NCBI GenBank assembly: GCA_029240195.1
Contig: JARBTN010000010.1
Span: forward strand, 1-35,481
Length of the DNA stretch: 35,481 nucleotides
From: Chlamydiales bacterium
GTDB taxonomy: Bacteria; Chlamydiota; Chlamydiia; Chlamydiales; JARBTN01
Reading direction: 5' to 3'
Position numbers and translations under genes: made by a program. Shown one piece after another: positions 1 to 9,349 of this stretch (position 1 is its first letter; every line of letters begins with the position of its first letter). Under the pieces are notes generated by a model. That model searched no databases and had not been told where the DNA came from. It saw nothing but the letters and a program-made list of their open reading frames with translations.

Positions 1-1
1 T

Positions 2-73
2 TCGACTTTGGGTTACCTTTCTCCAGAGGCTTATGAGGCTCATCACAAGGAACAGCAAATTTTGTGTTCTTGA
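2..73 (+). pseudogene. C-terminal tail of an IS3-family-like transposase (window-truncated)
   Basis: Frame 2 reads STLGYLSPEAYEAHHKEQQILCS*, resembling the LGYLSPxxYE ending of IS3 OrfB transposases; followed by tgtctacaaaaaggttgcaagatca, a plausible IS end. Confidence 0.5.
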
Positions 74-169
74 TGTCTACAAAAAGGTTGCAAGATCAAA
101 AGAGCTAAAGCTTTAGCCCTTAAAAGTTGGATAAATAGAATTGATTGAAGGAAAAATTGGATAAATGGC

Positions 170-492
170 TTGGATCTGGAGCAATACCTCTATCAAAATA
201 TCCCCCTATCGCAGGCAATTGGAATTATAGTTGAAGAGGCGACGCTACAAAAAGTGATTTTAAAGGCGCCCCTTGCACCTAACATCAATCATAAAAAGAC
301 GGCATTTGGTGGCAGCTTGCATGCTGTAGCGACGCTTGCTTGTTGGAGTTTAATCTTTATCAACTTGCAAGCAACTCCCTTTGCTTCTATGGAAATTGTC
401 ATTACAGCCAGTGAAATTCAGTACCTAATGCCCGTTGCCGCTGACTTTTTTATCGAGTGCTCCTTCCCTGATGAGGCGCGTTGGAATGCATG
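170..492 (+). pseudogene. 5' part of a YiiD-like hotdog-fold thioesterase, interrupted by the tnpB element
   Basis: MDLEQYLYQNIPLSQAIGI...NINHKKTAFGGSLHAVATLACWSL...; continuation found at 1925-2074 beyond the inserted element. Confidence 0.7.
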
Positions 493-499
493 TGAATTA

Positions 500-528
500 C
501 CACCACTAAATTAAAATTCTAGTGGCGG
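500..528 (-). repeat. Right-end imperfect hairpin of the tnpB element (overlaps tnpB stop codon)
   Basis: CCACCACTA...TAGTGGCGG inverted repeat at the tnpB 3' end. Confidence 0.6.
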
Positions 529-1744
529 CTTCCTGCTTCATCCCATTAAACTCAGATGTTGCCATCCCCGTCAGAGCATGATCCCCAGGCTTGAATTCGG
601 CCCATTCCGTGCCTATTTGTTCTAATGCAAATTTCTTTAGATTGATAGCAGCATTCATGTCCCGATCCATAGCAGAGCCACAGCAGCTGCAATCATAAAT
701 GCGCATGCTTAGCTTCAGGTCTGATTTGTAGTGAGTACAATTGCTACATATTTTGGAACTTGGGTAGAATCGATCTACCTCTAATACCTGTTTACCAGCC
801 CATTCAGCTTTGTATTTTAGGCAATTGATAAACGCATTCCATCCACAATCTGCTATCTCTCTAGATAAACTTCTATTTTTGACTAAACCTTTAACATTCA
901 AGCTCTCAACTGCAAAAAGTGCATCTTGGCTTTTGTATACAAGTTTTGCCGATACTTGATGTGCCTGGTTTTTCCTTTGATCCGTGACTTTTTCATGGAT
1001 TTTGGCTAGTCGCTTGCGTGCTTTAGCATAATTAGCCGATCTTTTTATCTTTTTTGAAAGTTTTCTTTGGCAGCTTTTAAGCTTTTTTAGCTGCTTCTTA
1101 TGATATCTCGAATTTTGAATCTTTTCGCCCGTATTTAGTGTGGCAAAGGATGCAATCCCTAAATCAATACCCAGTGTTGTATGAGGTGTGGGCATAACCT
1201 GAGGTGCTTTTACTTCATCTTTTTCAACTAAAAGGCTAATGTAATATTTGCCTGTAGCAGATTTAGTTACTGTACAGGTTTTAATTTTACCTGAAAACGG
1301 TCGATGAAGGTTGATTTTGACATTTTTGATTTTAGGCAGATGTAAGAGCTTGTTCTCAATATCAACAGATACATGTTGAGGGCATTGATAGCTTTGCCTA
1401 CCGGAATACTTCTTCTTGAAATTAGGAAAAGCGGCACGTTTTGCAAAAAAATTGCTAAAAGCGGAATCTAGATGAGCTAGGGAAGCTAAGAGTGATTGAC
1501 TATTAACCTCTGTTAACCATGCTTTCTCTTCTGTTTTCTTTAGTGCTACAAGTTCATCTTGTAAAGATCTTTTAGAAAGGTTTTTCTTGGTTTCTTCAAA
1601 ATGCTTCTTCTTCAAGTCCAGGCCCCAGTTATATACCCATCTAGAAGCTCCGAAATGCTGACTAAAAAGCTTAGCCTGCTCTTTGGATGGATAGATTCGA
1701 TACTGATACGCCTTAAGGGCTTTTTGAAGCATCTCTTGCACCAT
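506..1744 (-). CDS. tnpB: TnpB RNA-guided nuclease / OrfB transposon protein
   Basis: KAYQYRIYPSKEQ N-terminus; RuvC-like motifs GIDLGI, FAVESLNVKGL, MDRDMNAAINL; zinc ribbon CSNC...CSCCG. Start taken at MVQEMLQKALKAY; the ORF is open to 1852. Confidence 0.88.
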   Translation of the reverse strand: MVQEMLQKALKAYQYRIYPSKEQAKLFSQHFGASRWVYNWGLDLKKKHFEETKKNLSKRSLQDELVALKKTEEKAWLTEVNSQSLLASLAHLDSAFSNFFAKRAAFPNFKKKYSGRQSYQCPQHVSVDIENKLLHLPKIKNVKINLHRPFSGKIKTCTVTKSATGKYYISLLVEKDEVKAPQVMPTPHTTLGIDLGIASFATLNTGEKIQNSRYHKKQLKKLKSCQRKLSKKIKRSANYAKARKRLAKIHEKVTDQRKNQAHQVSAKLVYKSQDALFAVESLNVKGLVKNRSLSREIADCGWNAFINCLKYKAEWAGKQVLEVDRFYPSSKICSNCTHYKSDLKLSMRIYDCSCCGSAMDRDMNAAINLKKFALEQIGTEWAEFKPGDHALTGMATSEFNGMKQEAATRILI

Positions 1745-1887
1745 AATTACACTGATAATATTATTTTGATTTTGAAGTTGGATGTCAATATGAAAATAGC
1801 TAAAACAAGAAATAATTTTTGTAGTCATCGCATTTTCATTTATCAATTGCAATTCTATAGAGAAGGGAACTAGTGATCGCTATCCAT

Positions 1888-1923
1888 CTCCACCTAAATA
1901 GCCTGCGGCTATTCTAGATGGAG
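1888..1923. repeat. Left-end imperfect hairpin of the tnpB element
   Basis: CTCCACCTAAATAGCC-TGC-GGCTATTCTAGATGGAG. Confidence 0.65.
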
Positions 1924-1924
1924 A

Positions 1925-2074
1925 ATTCCACGAAAAGAAGTTAAAAGTGCTTTAACAAAGAAAGGAAAAGGGCGCGTGCATTTAGAGGCAATGATTAGGC
2001 AACTAGATCTGCAATCGGATAAATGGGCTGTTAACTATCACGGGACTTTTGTGGCCATGCAGGCAAAGCGATAG
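1925..2074 (+). pseudogene. 3' part of the interrupted thioesterase
   Basis: Translates IPRKEVKSALTKKGKGRVHLEAMIRQLDLQSDKWAVNYHGTFVAMQAKR*, consistent with the C-terminal half of a hotdog thioesterase. Confidence 0.65.
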
Positions 2075-2323
2075 CTTGAGGGCTCCCCTTATTAATTTAT
2101 ATACCTCGCTGTTGTGGATCTAAAAAGGAGATTGGCTAGCTTTGATCCAAATGAGCTATCCAATGGGGAGATTCTAGCCAAAAGAAACCTCCTCCCCCTG
2201 GATGATTGAGTGAGAACTATCTGAAGATCGGCAAGCCATGCTCGCTGTGCCAAATTCATGAAAGGGCATAGAAATAAGCAGCATTTCGCCGCTTGTTTAA
2301 ACGATAAACTAAACGCTAGGTTA

Positions 2324-4210
2324 TTAGCTGTCAACCCCTTCTAGCTCTTCGGCGAGCGCTTCCCAATCAATGAATAGGGCTTGAATTTGGCTTTGAAGCT
2401 CTTTTTCTTGCTGAAAGAGCGCTTGTTGCTCGGCTAAAGTGCAGTCAGTATAAAAGGAGGGGCTTTCCAGCTGCTTTAAAAGGTCGGTTAGAGAAGCTTC
2501 CTTTTGGCTGATCTTTTGCTCTAAAGTGTCGAGCTGCCGCTTGAGGTAGGTCTTTTGGTTGCGCTCTTTTTTGCGCTCTTTAAAATTGACTGGGTCTTTC
2601 TTTTCTTTGGGCGCCTCCCCTTCCCGTTCCATCCAGATTTTTTCTAGCAGGGCAAAGTTGCCTTTGAAATCGACGATGTTCGAAGAGGTGACCTCTAAAA
2701 AGCGCGTGGCCGTCTGGCTTAAAAAGTGGCTGCTGTGGCTGACTAAAATCACCGTTCCGGCGTAATTTTGTATGGCTATGATCAAAGCGTCGATGGCTTC
2801 GATATCTAAGTGGTTGGTCGGCTCATCGAGCAGCAAGACATTGGGCTTAAAGAGCATCATCTTGGCTAGCATCAGCCGCGCTTTTTCGCCGCCGCTTAAA
2901 AGGTTGACCCGTTTTTTTTGCTCCTCTTTATGAAAGAGCACTTGGCCGAGCGCTTGCCGCACTTGTTGTTCGGGACTGGTGGGGCTATTGGCTGAGAGCC
3001 AGTCGAAAGCTGTCTCCCCTCCAGCAAACTCTTCATCGAGGTTTTGGGCCACATAGCCAACTTTGGTCTGATAGCCCCAAGCGATCTTTCCCTCCCCCTG
3101 AAGATTGCCATAGATGAGAGAGAGCAGTGTTGATTTGCCAGCTCCGTTGGGGCCGATGATGGCCAGCTTATCTTGCCGCTCCACTTGAAAAGAGACATCT
3201 CTTAAGATCGACTTTTCCCCATAGCTAAAGCTCAAGTGCTCCACGGTGAGGGCGACGGCGCCTGAGGGGCGCTCAATGGGGAATGAGAGATGAGGCGTTT
3301 GCCGAGTCGACTCGCCCATCTCATTGGCTTCAAGCTCCCCTTGCATCTTATCGATCATCTTCTGCCGCCCTTGTGCTTGGCTAGCCTTGGAGGCCTTGGC
3401 GCCAAAGCGGTCGACAAACGACTGCATGTGGGAGATTTTCTTTTCCTGGTTAGCCAAGAGAGCCATCTTTTCGGCCAGCATCTTTTTCTTGGCCTCTTCA
3501 AAGGCATCATAGTTGCCGGGGTACCAAGTCATCGTCTGATAATCCACCTCGAGAATGTGGGTGACGACGCGATTTAAGAAGCCGCGGTCGTGAGAGGCGA
3601 TGACTAAGATGCCGTCAAAAGAGGCTAGGTAGCGCTCAAGCCAGCGGATGGATGGCAAGTCTAGGTGGTTGGTGGGCTCATCGAGCAGCAACAGGCCCGG
3701 TTTTCCAAAGATGAGTTGAGCCAGCAAGACGCGCATGCGCCAGCCGCCAGAGAGCTCGCTCATCTTCTTTTGCAGAGCATCTTTGGCAAAGCCTAGGCCC
3801 ACTAGTAGGCTTGCGGCCACACTCTCGGCTTGATAACCTTGGTAGAGGGAGATTTTCTCTTCGACCGCTTCCCACTTGGCGGGGTCGGATTCCATCTGCT
3901 CTAAGTAACGCTCTTTTTCTTTTAAGGCCTGGTAAAGGGGCATCTGCCCCATCAAGGTGACTTCGATGAGGGAGAGCCCATCGTAGGCGAAATGGTCTTG
4001 CTGCAGGTGGCCAATCTTTAAATCTTTGGGGTGGTCGAGCGATCCTTGTTGCGGCTCGATTTGCTTGCTGATGATCTTTAAAAAGGTCGATTTTCCGCAG
4101 CCATTGGCGCCGACTAGCCCCACCCTTTGCTTGGAGGAAAAGTGCAGCGACACATCTTTAAAGAGAATGTCCTCGCCAAAGCTCATCGTCAACTGATTAC
4201 AAGAAAACAT
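2324..4210 (-). CDS. ABC-F family ATP-binding protein
   Basis: Two ABC domains without TM segments: GANGCGKST, LSGGWRMRVLLAQ, LLLLDEPTNHLD; GPNGAGKST, LSGGEKARLMLAKMM, LLLDEPTNHLD. Confidence 0.93.
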   Translation of the reverse strand: MFSCNQLTMSFGEDILFKDVSLHFSSKQRVGLVGANGCGKSTFLKIISKQIEPQQGSLDHPKDLKIGHLQQDHFAYDGLSLIEVTLMGQMPLYQALKEKERYLEQMESDPAKWEAVEEKISLYQGYQAESVAASLLVGLGFAKDALQKKMSELSGGWRMRVLLAQLIFGKPGLLLLDEPTNHLDLPSIRWLERYLASFDGILVIASHDRGFLNRVVTHILEVDYQTMTWYPGNYDAFEEAKKKMLAEKMALLANQEKKISHMQSFVDRFGAKASKASQAQGRQKMIDKMQGELEANEMGESTRQTPHLSFPIERPSGAVALTVEHLSFSYGEKSILRDVSFQVERQDKLAIIGPNGAGKSTLLSLIYGNLQGEGKIAWGYQTKVGYVAQNLDEEFAGGETAFDWLSANSPTSPEQQVRQALGQVLFHKEEQKKRVNLLSGGEKARLMLAKMMLFKPNVLLLDEPTNHLDIEAIDALIIAIQNYAGTVILVSHSSHFLSQTATRFLEVTSSNIVDFKGNFALLEKIWMEREGEAPKEKKDPVNFKERKKERNQKTYLKRQLDTLEQKISQKEASLTDLLKQLESPSFYTDCTLAEQQALFQQEKELQSQIQALFIDWEALAEELEGVDS

Positions 4211-4213
4211 ATT

Positions 4214-4765
4214 TTATTTCCTGCCCCTTACTTCTTGAATTTTTTTAGAAAATTTTTCTTTGGCTTCTTTGGAGACGCCCCCCAAATGGCTACAGACAAC
4301 CTGCCCTTTTCGGTCGAGGAGGATGATAAGCGGCAGCTTTAAGTCGCGCACTTGAAAGGTGTCGATCACCTTCTCGCTTGTCTCCTCGGGCACAAATACC
4401 TTGCTATGCTCCCTTTGAGGAAGGCGCCTGCGCATCATCTCAAGCAAGATGGGCTTTGTGGCTTTGGCCCAAAACGTATTGGAAAAAAGCGGCACTTGAT
4501 AGTAGCAAAACCCTTGAGGCACCTTCAGATCTAGCCTTAGGGTCTTAGCCCAATCGACAACGTGCGGGCGGCTCTCTTTGGAAAAGGCGATGATCAATAA
4601 AGTGGGGTGCTGACAGTCAGGAAGGGCCTTGGCCTCTCCGGCCAGAGTCGCGCCCTTCAGAGGGGGAAAGGATTCCCCTTCTGCCCAGCCCAAGAAGGGA
4701 AAGGAGAAGCAAAAGCAAAAGCAAAGGGGCGCGCATAGCAAGCATTGTTTCTTTAGCACCATCAA
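4214..4765 (-). CDS. Secreted protein, possibly thioredoxin-fold/ATP10-like
   Basis: Hydrophobic signal-like N-terminus; TLLIIAFSK... and LPLIILLDRKGQVVCSHLGG resemble redoxin segments. Confidence 0.5.
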   Translation of the reverse strand: MMVLKKQCLLCAPLCFCFCFSFPFLGWAEGESFPPLKGATLAGEAKALPDCQHPTLLIIAFSKESRPHVVDWAKTLRLDLKVPQGFCYYQVPLFSNTFWAKATKPILLEMMRRRLPQREHSKVFVPEETSEKVIDTFQVRDLKLPLIILLDRKGQVVCSHLGGVSKEAKEKFSKKIQEVRGRK

Positions 4766-4816
4766 CCTATTCAGATGAAGGCGGGGACTCGGAAGCCTTC
4801 TGCTTTGAAAGAAAAT

Positions 4817-4889
<73 letters not shown>

Positions 4890-4994
4890 GAGAGGGATAA
4901 GAAAGGGTGCAGCATACCCCATTTTCCTTTACTTGCCCAGGGAAATTTTAACGCCATCCCTGACAAAAAGAGCCGAGCCTTCTCCCTCCAAAAG

Positions 4995-6080
4995 CTACCA
5001 GTAGAGCATTCCCTGTTCGACGAGCAGCTCGGCGTTTAAGAGAGCAGCGCCGGCGGCGCCTCGCATGAGGTTATTGGAGAGAAGGCGGAATTTGAAGTCA
5101 AAAGTCGAGCAAGGGCGCAAGCCTCCGACAGCGACAGCCATGCCCCGGTCTAGGTGGCGGTGAAATTTGGGCTGGGGTTGGTCGACTCCGGAGCAGTAGA
5201 CTAGGGGCGCCGGTGGAGAGCTTGGCAGATGGCGGCTCTTCGAGAAGAAGGGGTACTCCTGCCAGGCTTCGATCACCTCTTCGGCAGAAGGCTTTGCCCT
5301 CAGCTTGACAGAGACAGAAGCAAAGTGCCCCTCCGTCACGGCGACGCGGTGGCAGCTGGCGCTGATGGGCAAAGATAAGTCTTCAAACTGCCCCGCATTG
5401 AGATGGCCGAGAATTTTCTTCGGCTCCCACTCCACCTTTTCCTCTTCGCCGGCAATGTAGGGAATGATGTTATCCAAGATATCCAAGCTCGGCACGCCCG
5501 GGTAGCCAGCTCCCGAGACCGATTGAAAGGTGGTGAGGTGGCAGGCCTCGAGGCCAAAATGGCTGAGCAGGGGCTTTAAAGCAATGACGAGCCCAGCGAC
5601 GACGCAGTTGGGGTTGGTGATGATGGGCAGCACTTTTTTCTCTTGGAAAAGGCGCAGGTGATCGCCATTGACCTCAGGCACGATGAGAGGCACTTCGGGG
5701 TGGGGCCGGTAGTGGCTGGCATTGGAGATGACCCAATTGCCCGCTTTGGCAAAGAGCGCTTCGATGGGGCCGGCAGAGCTAGAGTCGAGAGCTGAGAAGA
5801 CCAAAGAGCCCTCGCCCAATGGGGCTGCTGGCTCAATCTCCTGCTGCAGGAGGCGGTCGGGCAATCCTTCATAAGACCTAAGACAAGAGCGATAGGGCTT
5901 GCCAGCCGATTGAGAAGAGGCCATCAGCTTTTCGATCTTGAACCAAGGGTGGCGGGCGAGCAGCTGGACGAGCTTTTGCCCCACCAGCCCCGTAGCCCCC
6001 AAAATGGAGACGGGGATTCTATCGCGCAAGAAGAGTTGGTTGTCTTGACGGCTGGCGATGAGATTTAGTGTGTTTTGCAT
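4995..6080 (-). CDS. asd: Aspartate-semialdehyde dehydrogenase
   Basis: SILGATGLVGQKLVQLL Rossmann start; ITNPNCVVAGLVIALKPL catalytic Cys motif; SVSGAGYPG. Confidence 0.9.
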   Translation of the reverse strand: MQNTLNLIASRQDNQLFLRDRIPVSILGATGLVGQKLVQLLARHPWFKIEKLMASSQSAGKPYRSCLRSYEGLPDRLLQQEIEPAAPLGEGSLVFSALDSSSAGPIEALFAKAGNWVISNASHYRPHPEVPLIVPEVNGDHLRLFQEKKVLPIITNPNCVVAGLVIALKPLLSHFGLEACHLTTFQSVSGAGYPGVPSLDILDNIIPYIAGEEEKVEWEPKKILGHLNAGQFEDLSLPISASCHRVAVTEGHFASVSVKLRAKPSAEEVIEAWQEYPFFSKSRHLPSSPPAPLVYCSGVDQPQPKFHRHLDRGMAVAVGGLRPCSTFDFKFRLLSNNLMRGAAGAALLNAELLVEQGMLYW

Positions 6081-7558
6081 GACTGATCCTCTAAAAGGTT
6101 CTCGATAAACTCTAGAGCCAGCCTGACGCCGAAGCCGGTCGCCCCTTTTCCATAGTAGCGCTTTTTCCCCTCTAGAAAAGCTGTGCCAGCGATATCGATG
6201 TGGGCCCAGGGCAGATCTTTGACAAACTGCTCTAGAAACAAGGCGGCCTTAATCGCGCCTCCTTTACGTCCTCCGGTACTTTTGATGTCGGCCGTCTCCG
6301 AGCGCATCTCTTTGACATACTCTTGGCAAAGGGGCAGGCGCCATACCCTTTCGTAGGTGGACTCCCCAGCTCGAATGAGAGCATTGGCGAGAGTATCGTC
6401 ATTGCAAAAGAGGCCGGCGATTTCATCCCCGAGAGCCACTTGGCAAGCGCCGGTCAAGGTGGCAAAGTCGATGAGGCGCGTGGGAGATAACTTATCTTGG
6501 ATGTAGCTGATAGCATCAGCTAAAATGAGCCGCCCTTCGGCATCGGTATTGCCAATCTCGACGCTGATCTTGCCGCGCCCGACATAAGTATCGCCAGGCT
6601 TATAACTTTTAGCGTCAATGCTGTTTTCCACAGCCGCCACGACAACCGATACATTGACCTTGAGCTTTAAAGCAGAGACCACTTGAATGAGGGAGAGGGC
6701 TGCCGCAGCTCCGGCCATATCGCAGCGCATGGTGTCCATGGAGTCGCCGGGCTTTAAATTGAGGCCGCCGCTGTCGAAAGTGACCCCTTTGCCCAAGAAT
6801 ACGGTGCGCTCATCTCCCCCGCCCTGGTAATTCAAGACAATTAAAAAGGGCTCTTTATCTGAGCCGCGGGCGACAGCGAGCATCAGCCCCATCTCTTCCT
6901 CTTCAAGCTCTTTTTGCCCTAAGAGAGTGAGAGAGATGTCAGGGGAGCTGTCGGCAATTTTCAGGGCCACATCGGCCAAATATCTGGGGGTGACTAGGTC
7001 TGCACTGTGATTGGTCAGATCGCGTGCTTGGTTGACGGCATCTTGTAGCAGGTGCGCCTTTGCAAACAGGTTGGGGTAAGATTTCCCTTGAAACAGCACT
7101 TGCTCGAGACAAGCTTTGGCATCTTCTTTTTTGAGCGGATGAAAGGAATAGCCGCCGAGCCACATCCCCTCGAGGATTGAGAAAAAGGCGCGCTCTTGAT
7201 TGAGCTTTGAACCCACAGAAAGGGCCGTTTCCAGCGCCACTTCCAGCTCTTTGATATGGTGCTTTTGGCACCATTTGACGCAGGCGGCAAAGCTTTGTCG
7301 GTAATTTTCCAGCGACTCGAGCTTTCGCTCGCCTAGCCCCAAGAGAGCGATGCGGGAAAAATTGGGATGATCGATGTAGTGAACGAGCAGATCGCCCACT
7401 TGCCCTTTAAAATCTTCTAAAGCCGCATTTGGCAAGGCCACACTTAAATTCTGCAACGCGGCTGTCTCTTCGCCTTGAAATACTGGCAAAGCCAAAAGCT
7501 CGACTCCCCTGTTTTGGTGCAGCGCCGGCTGCCTCTGCTCGCTGATGACAAATTTCAT
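6065..7558 (-). CDS. pepA: Leucyl (cytosol) aminopeptidase, M17
   Basis: GKGVTFDSGGLNLKPGDSMDTMRCDMAGAAA and NTDAEGRLILADA M17 motifs; start set at MKFVISEQ. Confidence 0.95.
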   Translation of the reverse strand: MKFVISEQRQPALHQNRGVELLALPVFQGEETAALQNLSVALPNAALEDFKGQVGDLLVHYIDHPNFSRIALLGLGERKLESLENYRQSFAACVKWCQKHHIKELEVALETALSVGSKLNQERAFFSILEGMWLGGYSFHPLKKEDAKACLEQVLFQGKSYPNLFAKAHLLQDAVNQARDLTNHSADLVTPRYLADVALKIADSSPDISLTLLGQKELEEEEMGLMLAVARGSDKEPFLIVLNYQGGGDERTVFLGKGVTFDSGGLNLKPGDSMDTMRCDMAGAAAALSLIQVVSALKLKVNVSVVVAAVENSIDAKSYKPGDTYVGRGKISVEIGNTDAEGRLILADAISYIQDKLSPTRLIDFATLTGACQVALGDEIAGLFCNDDTLANALIRAGESTYERVWRLPLCQEYVKEMRSETADIKSTGGRKGGAIKAALFLEQFVKDLPWAHIDIAGTAFLEGKKRYYGKGATGFGVRLALEFIENLLEDQSCKTH

Positions 7559-7696
7559 TGTGAGACCCTTTTGTTTGAAATCTTTAAAAGACAAGCAAAG
7601 ACATGTTTGCCGAGTGCTGTAAATCAAAAGCTTTAGCCGCCCCTTCCTCATCGGCTTAAAATTTCAATCGCGAGGAAGTGGGCTATTTAACAGAGA

Positions 7697-8149
7697 TCAG
7701 AAAGGGATCTCATCTTCTTCGACATGCGACTTAGATTGGTAGCCTGAGCTGGGAGCCGGGCTCGAACCATAGCTGGCAGCGGACGGATAAGTGGTCGCGC
7801 CTTGTCCTGCAGATTGCCCTCCCTCTGGACGATCTGATTTGCCAAATGGGCTGAAGCGGATCATTTCGGCTGTGACTTCTAAAGAGATCTGAGGATGACC
7901 TTCTTTGTCATTGTAAATTTCTGGCTTGTTCATATCGCCGACGACAATCACTGCGCTTCCCTTTTTTAGATACGTCATCATGCGGTCGAAGCGGTCGCCC
8001 CAAATCGTCACTCTCCACCATACAGTCTCGTCCTTGCCGCCTTTGCGCACGTTTGTCGCCACGCGGAATGTGGTCACTTTTTGGCCATTGGGGGTAAAAC
8101 GGGATTCTGGGTCGGAGCCGAGATGTCCTGCAATTTCGATAATAATCAT
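7697..8149 (-). CDS. ssb: Single-stranded DNA-binding protein
   Basis: OB-fold start IIIEIAGHLGSDPESRFTPNGQKVTTFRVATN; acidic C-terminal tip EEDEIPF. Confidence 0.95.
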   Translation of the reverse strand: MIIIEIAGHLGSDPESRFTPNGQKVTTFRVATNVRKGGKDETVWWRVTIWGDRFDRMMTYLKKGSAVIVVGDMNKPEIYNDKEGHPQISLEVTAEMIRFSPFGKSDRPEGGQSAGQGATTYPSAASYGSSPAPSSGYQSKSHVEEDEIPF

Positions 8150-8603
8150 CTGTGATCCTTCTATCCTTGATAGCGTTTTAAGGGAACTTTTCTCTAAAAA
8201 TAAAAGAGGGCTTTCTGCTGATTTTTTTTAGCCCCTAGCATACTAAAGACTCAAAATTTAATCTTCTAAAAAATTGCAAAGGATTTTTCCCGAAACCTCC
8301 AGCTGCAAATCATAAAAGAGACTACTGCAAATAAATTATTTAATAGACAAAACAAAATTTAAATCATCTTTATAATAAATTAATTTTTGAATTTAATCCG
8401 CTTTCAAATATAATTTAAATCATAGGACAAAGTAGGCGGGTTACCCCCCTTTTTTAATCTATTTCCTTTCATCGGGAGCAAAACAGGGATAGGCGCATTA
8501 TTTACTTTTAAAGTAGAGCAGCTGCGTGCTATAGTAAAAAAAAGAATTCATAAAGCATCAGACCATGGTAGGTGCTTTTCCAAGAACCGTTAGGAGGAGT
8601 CGT

Positions 8604-9101
8604 ATGTCGTTTGAAAATGCAAAGGAAAACTTAAAAGAATTTGAAAAAGAGCTGGGTCTGGAAGGGCTGGAATTTGATGAGAATAACACGTGCATTTTGG
8701 GCATTGACGAAGAATTTTCGATGCACTTGACCTATGAGCCAAACTCCGATCGCCTCTATCTCTACTCTCCCCTATTAGACGGGCTGCCAAGAGATGATAA
8801 GACAAAGATGCGCCTCTATGAAAAGTTGCTCGAAGGCGCCATGCTCGGCGGCCAGATGGCTGGCGGCGGCGTCGGTGTCGCTGTCAAAGAAGAGCTGATC
8901 TTAGTCCATTGCATGATCGACATGTCTCACGCTGTCTCTTCAGCGCTGCGCGCATTTGCCCCCCTCTATGTAGAGATGGTTGAGAAATGGCGCAAAACAT
9001 GCCAGGAAATTGTCGATGGCCGCGATACAGATGAGAGCAAAGAAGCGCCTCCATCCTCATTCAAACCCGATCCAAGACATGGCATGGGCATTAAAATTTA
9101 A
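8604..9101 (+). CDS. CesT-family type III secretion chaperone, Slc1-like (CT043 position)
   Basis: Small acidic protein with LGLEGLEFDENNTCILGIDEEFSMHLTYEPNSDRLYLYSPL typical of class I T3SS chaperones; SD AGGAGG upstream; next to ssb-pepA as in C. trachomatis. Confidence 0.82.
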   Translation: MSFENAKENLKEFEKELGLEGLEFDENNTCILGIDEEFSMHLTYEPNSDRLYLYSPLLDGLPRDDKTKMRLYEKLLEGAMLGGQMAGGGVGVAVKEELILVHCMIDMSHAVSSALRAFAPLYVEMVEKWRKTCQEIVDGRDTDESKEAPPSSFKPDPRHGMGIKI

Positions 9102-9349
9102 TGCTCCTCCTCATAGACAAAATTCTTTGCTGCTCGCCTTAAAAAGGGCAGCTGCTGGCGCTAAGAGAGCATACTAGCGCCAGCCTCGTTAAGCAAATGC
9201 GCCCTTATCTCTTCTTTACATCATCTATAAAAAGCCTTCCTCCATTTTCTTCTTTTAAAATATCCGTCGACCCATTATGCATAAAAATGCAACACGGCCG
9301 ATCCCCTGCGGCCCACACTGCCTGAATTTGACCTTTTCGGAGAAAGTGT

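Larger units (their letters stand above)
493..1924 (-). mobile_element. tnpB-only IS200/IS605-family-like element (no tnpA); boundaries approximate
   Basis: Single TnpB ORF with an imperfect hairpin at each end (500-528 and 1888-1923), sitting inside a split coding sequence. Confidence 0.75.

Noticed and set aside
2092-2334. 80-aa minus ORF between the thioesterase remnant and the ABC-F gene
   Set aside because: No motif or clear RBS; may be degraded sequence.
5336-5872. Antisense and alternate-frame ORFs inside asd and neighbouring genes
   Set aside because: Nested in a clearly conserved CDS with low-complexity Ser/Arg/Pro translations; typical shadow ORFs in ~50% GC DNA. The same applies to most short ORFs overlapping pepA, glgX, the ABC genes and hemH.
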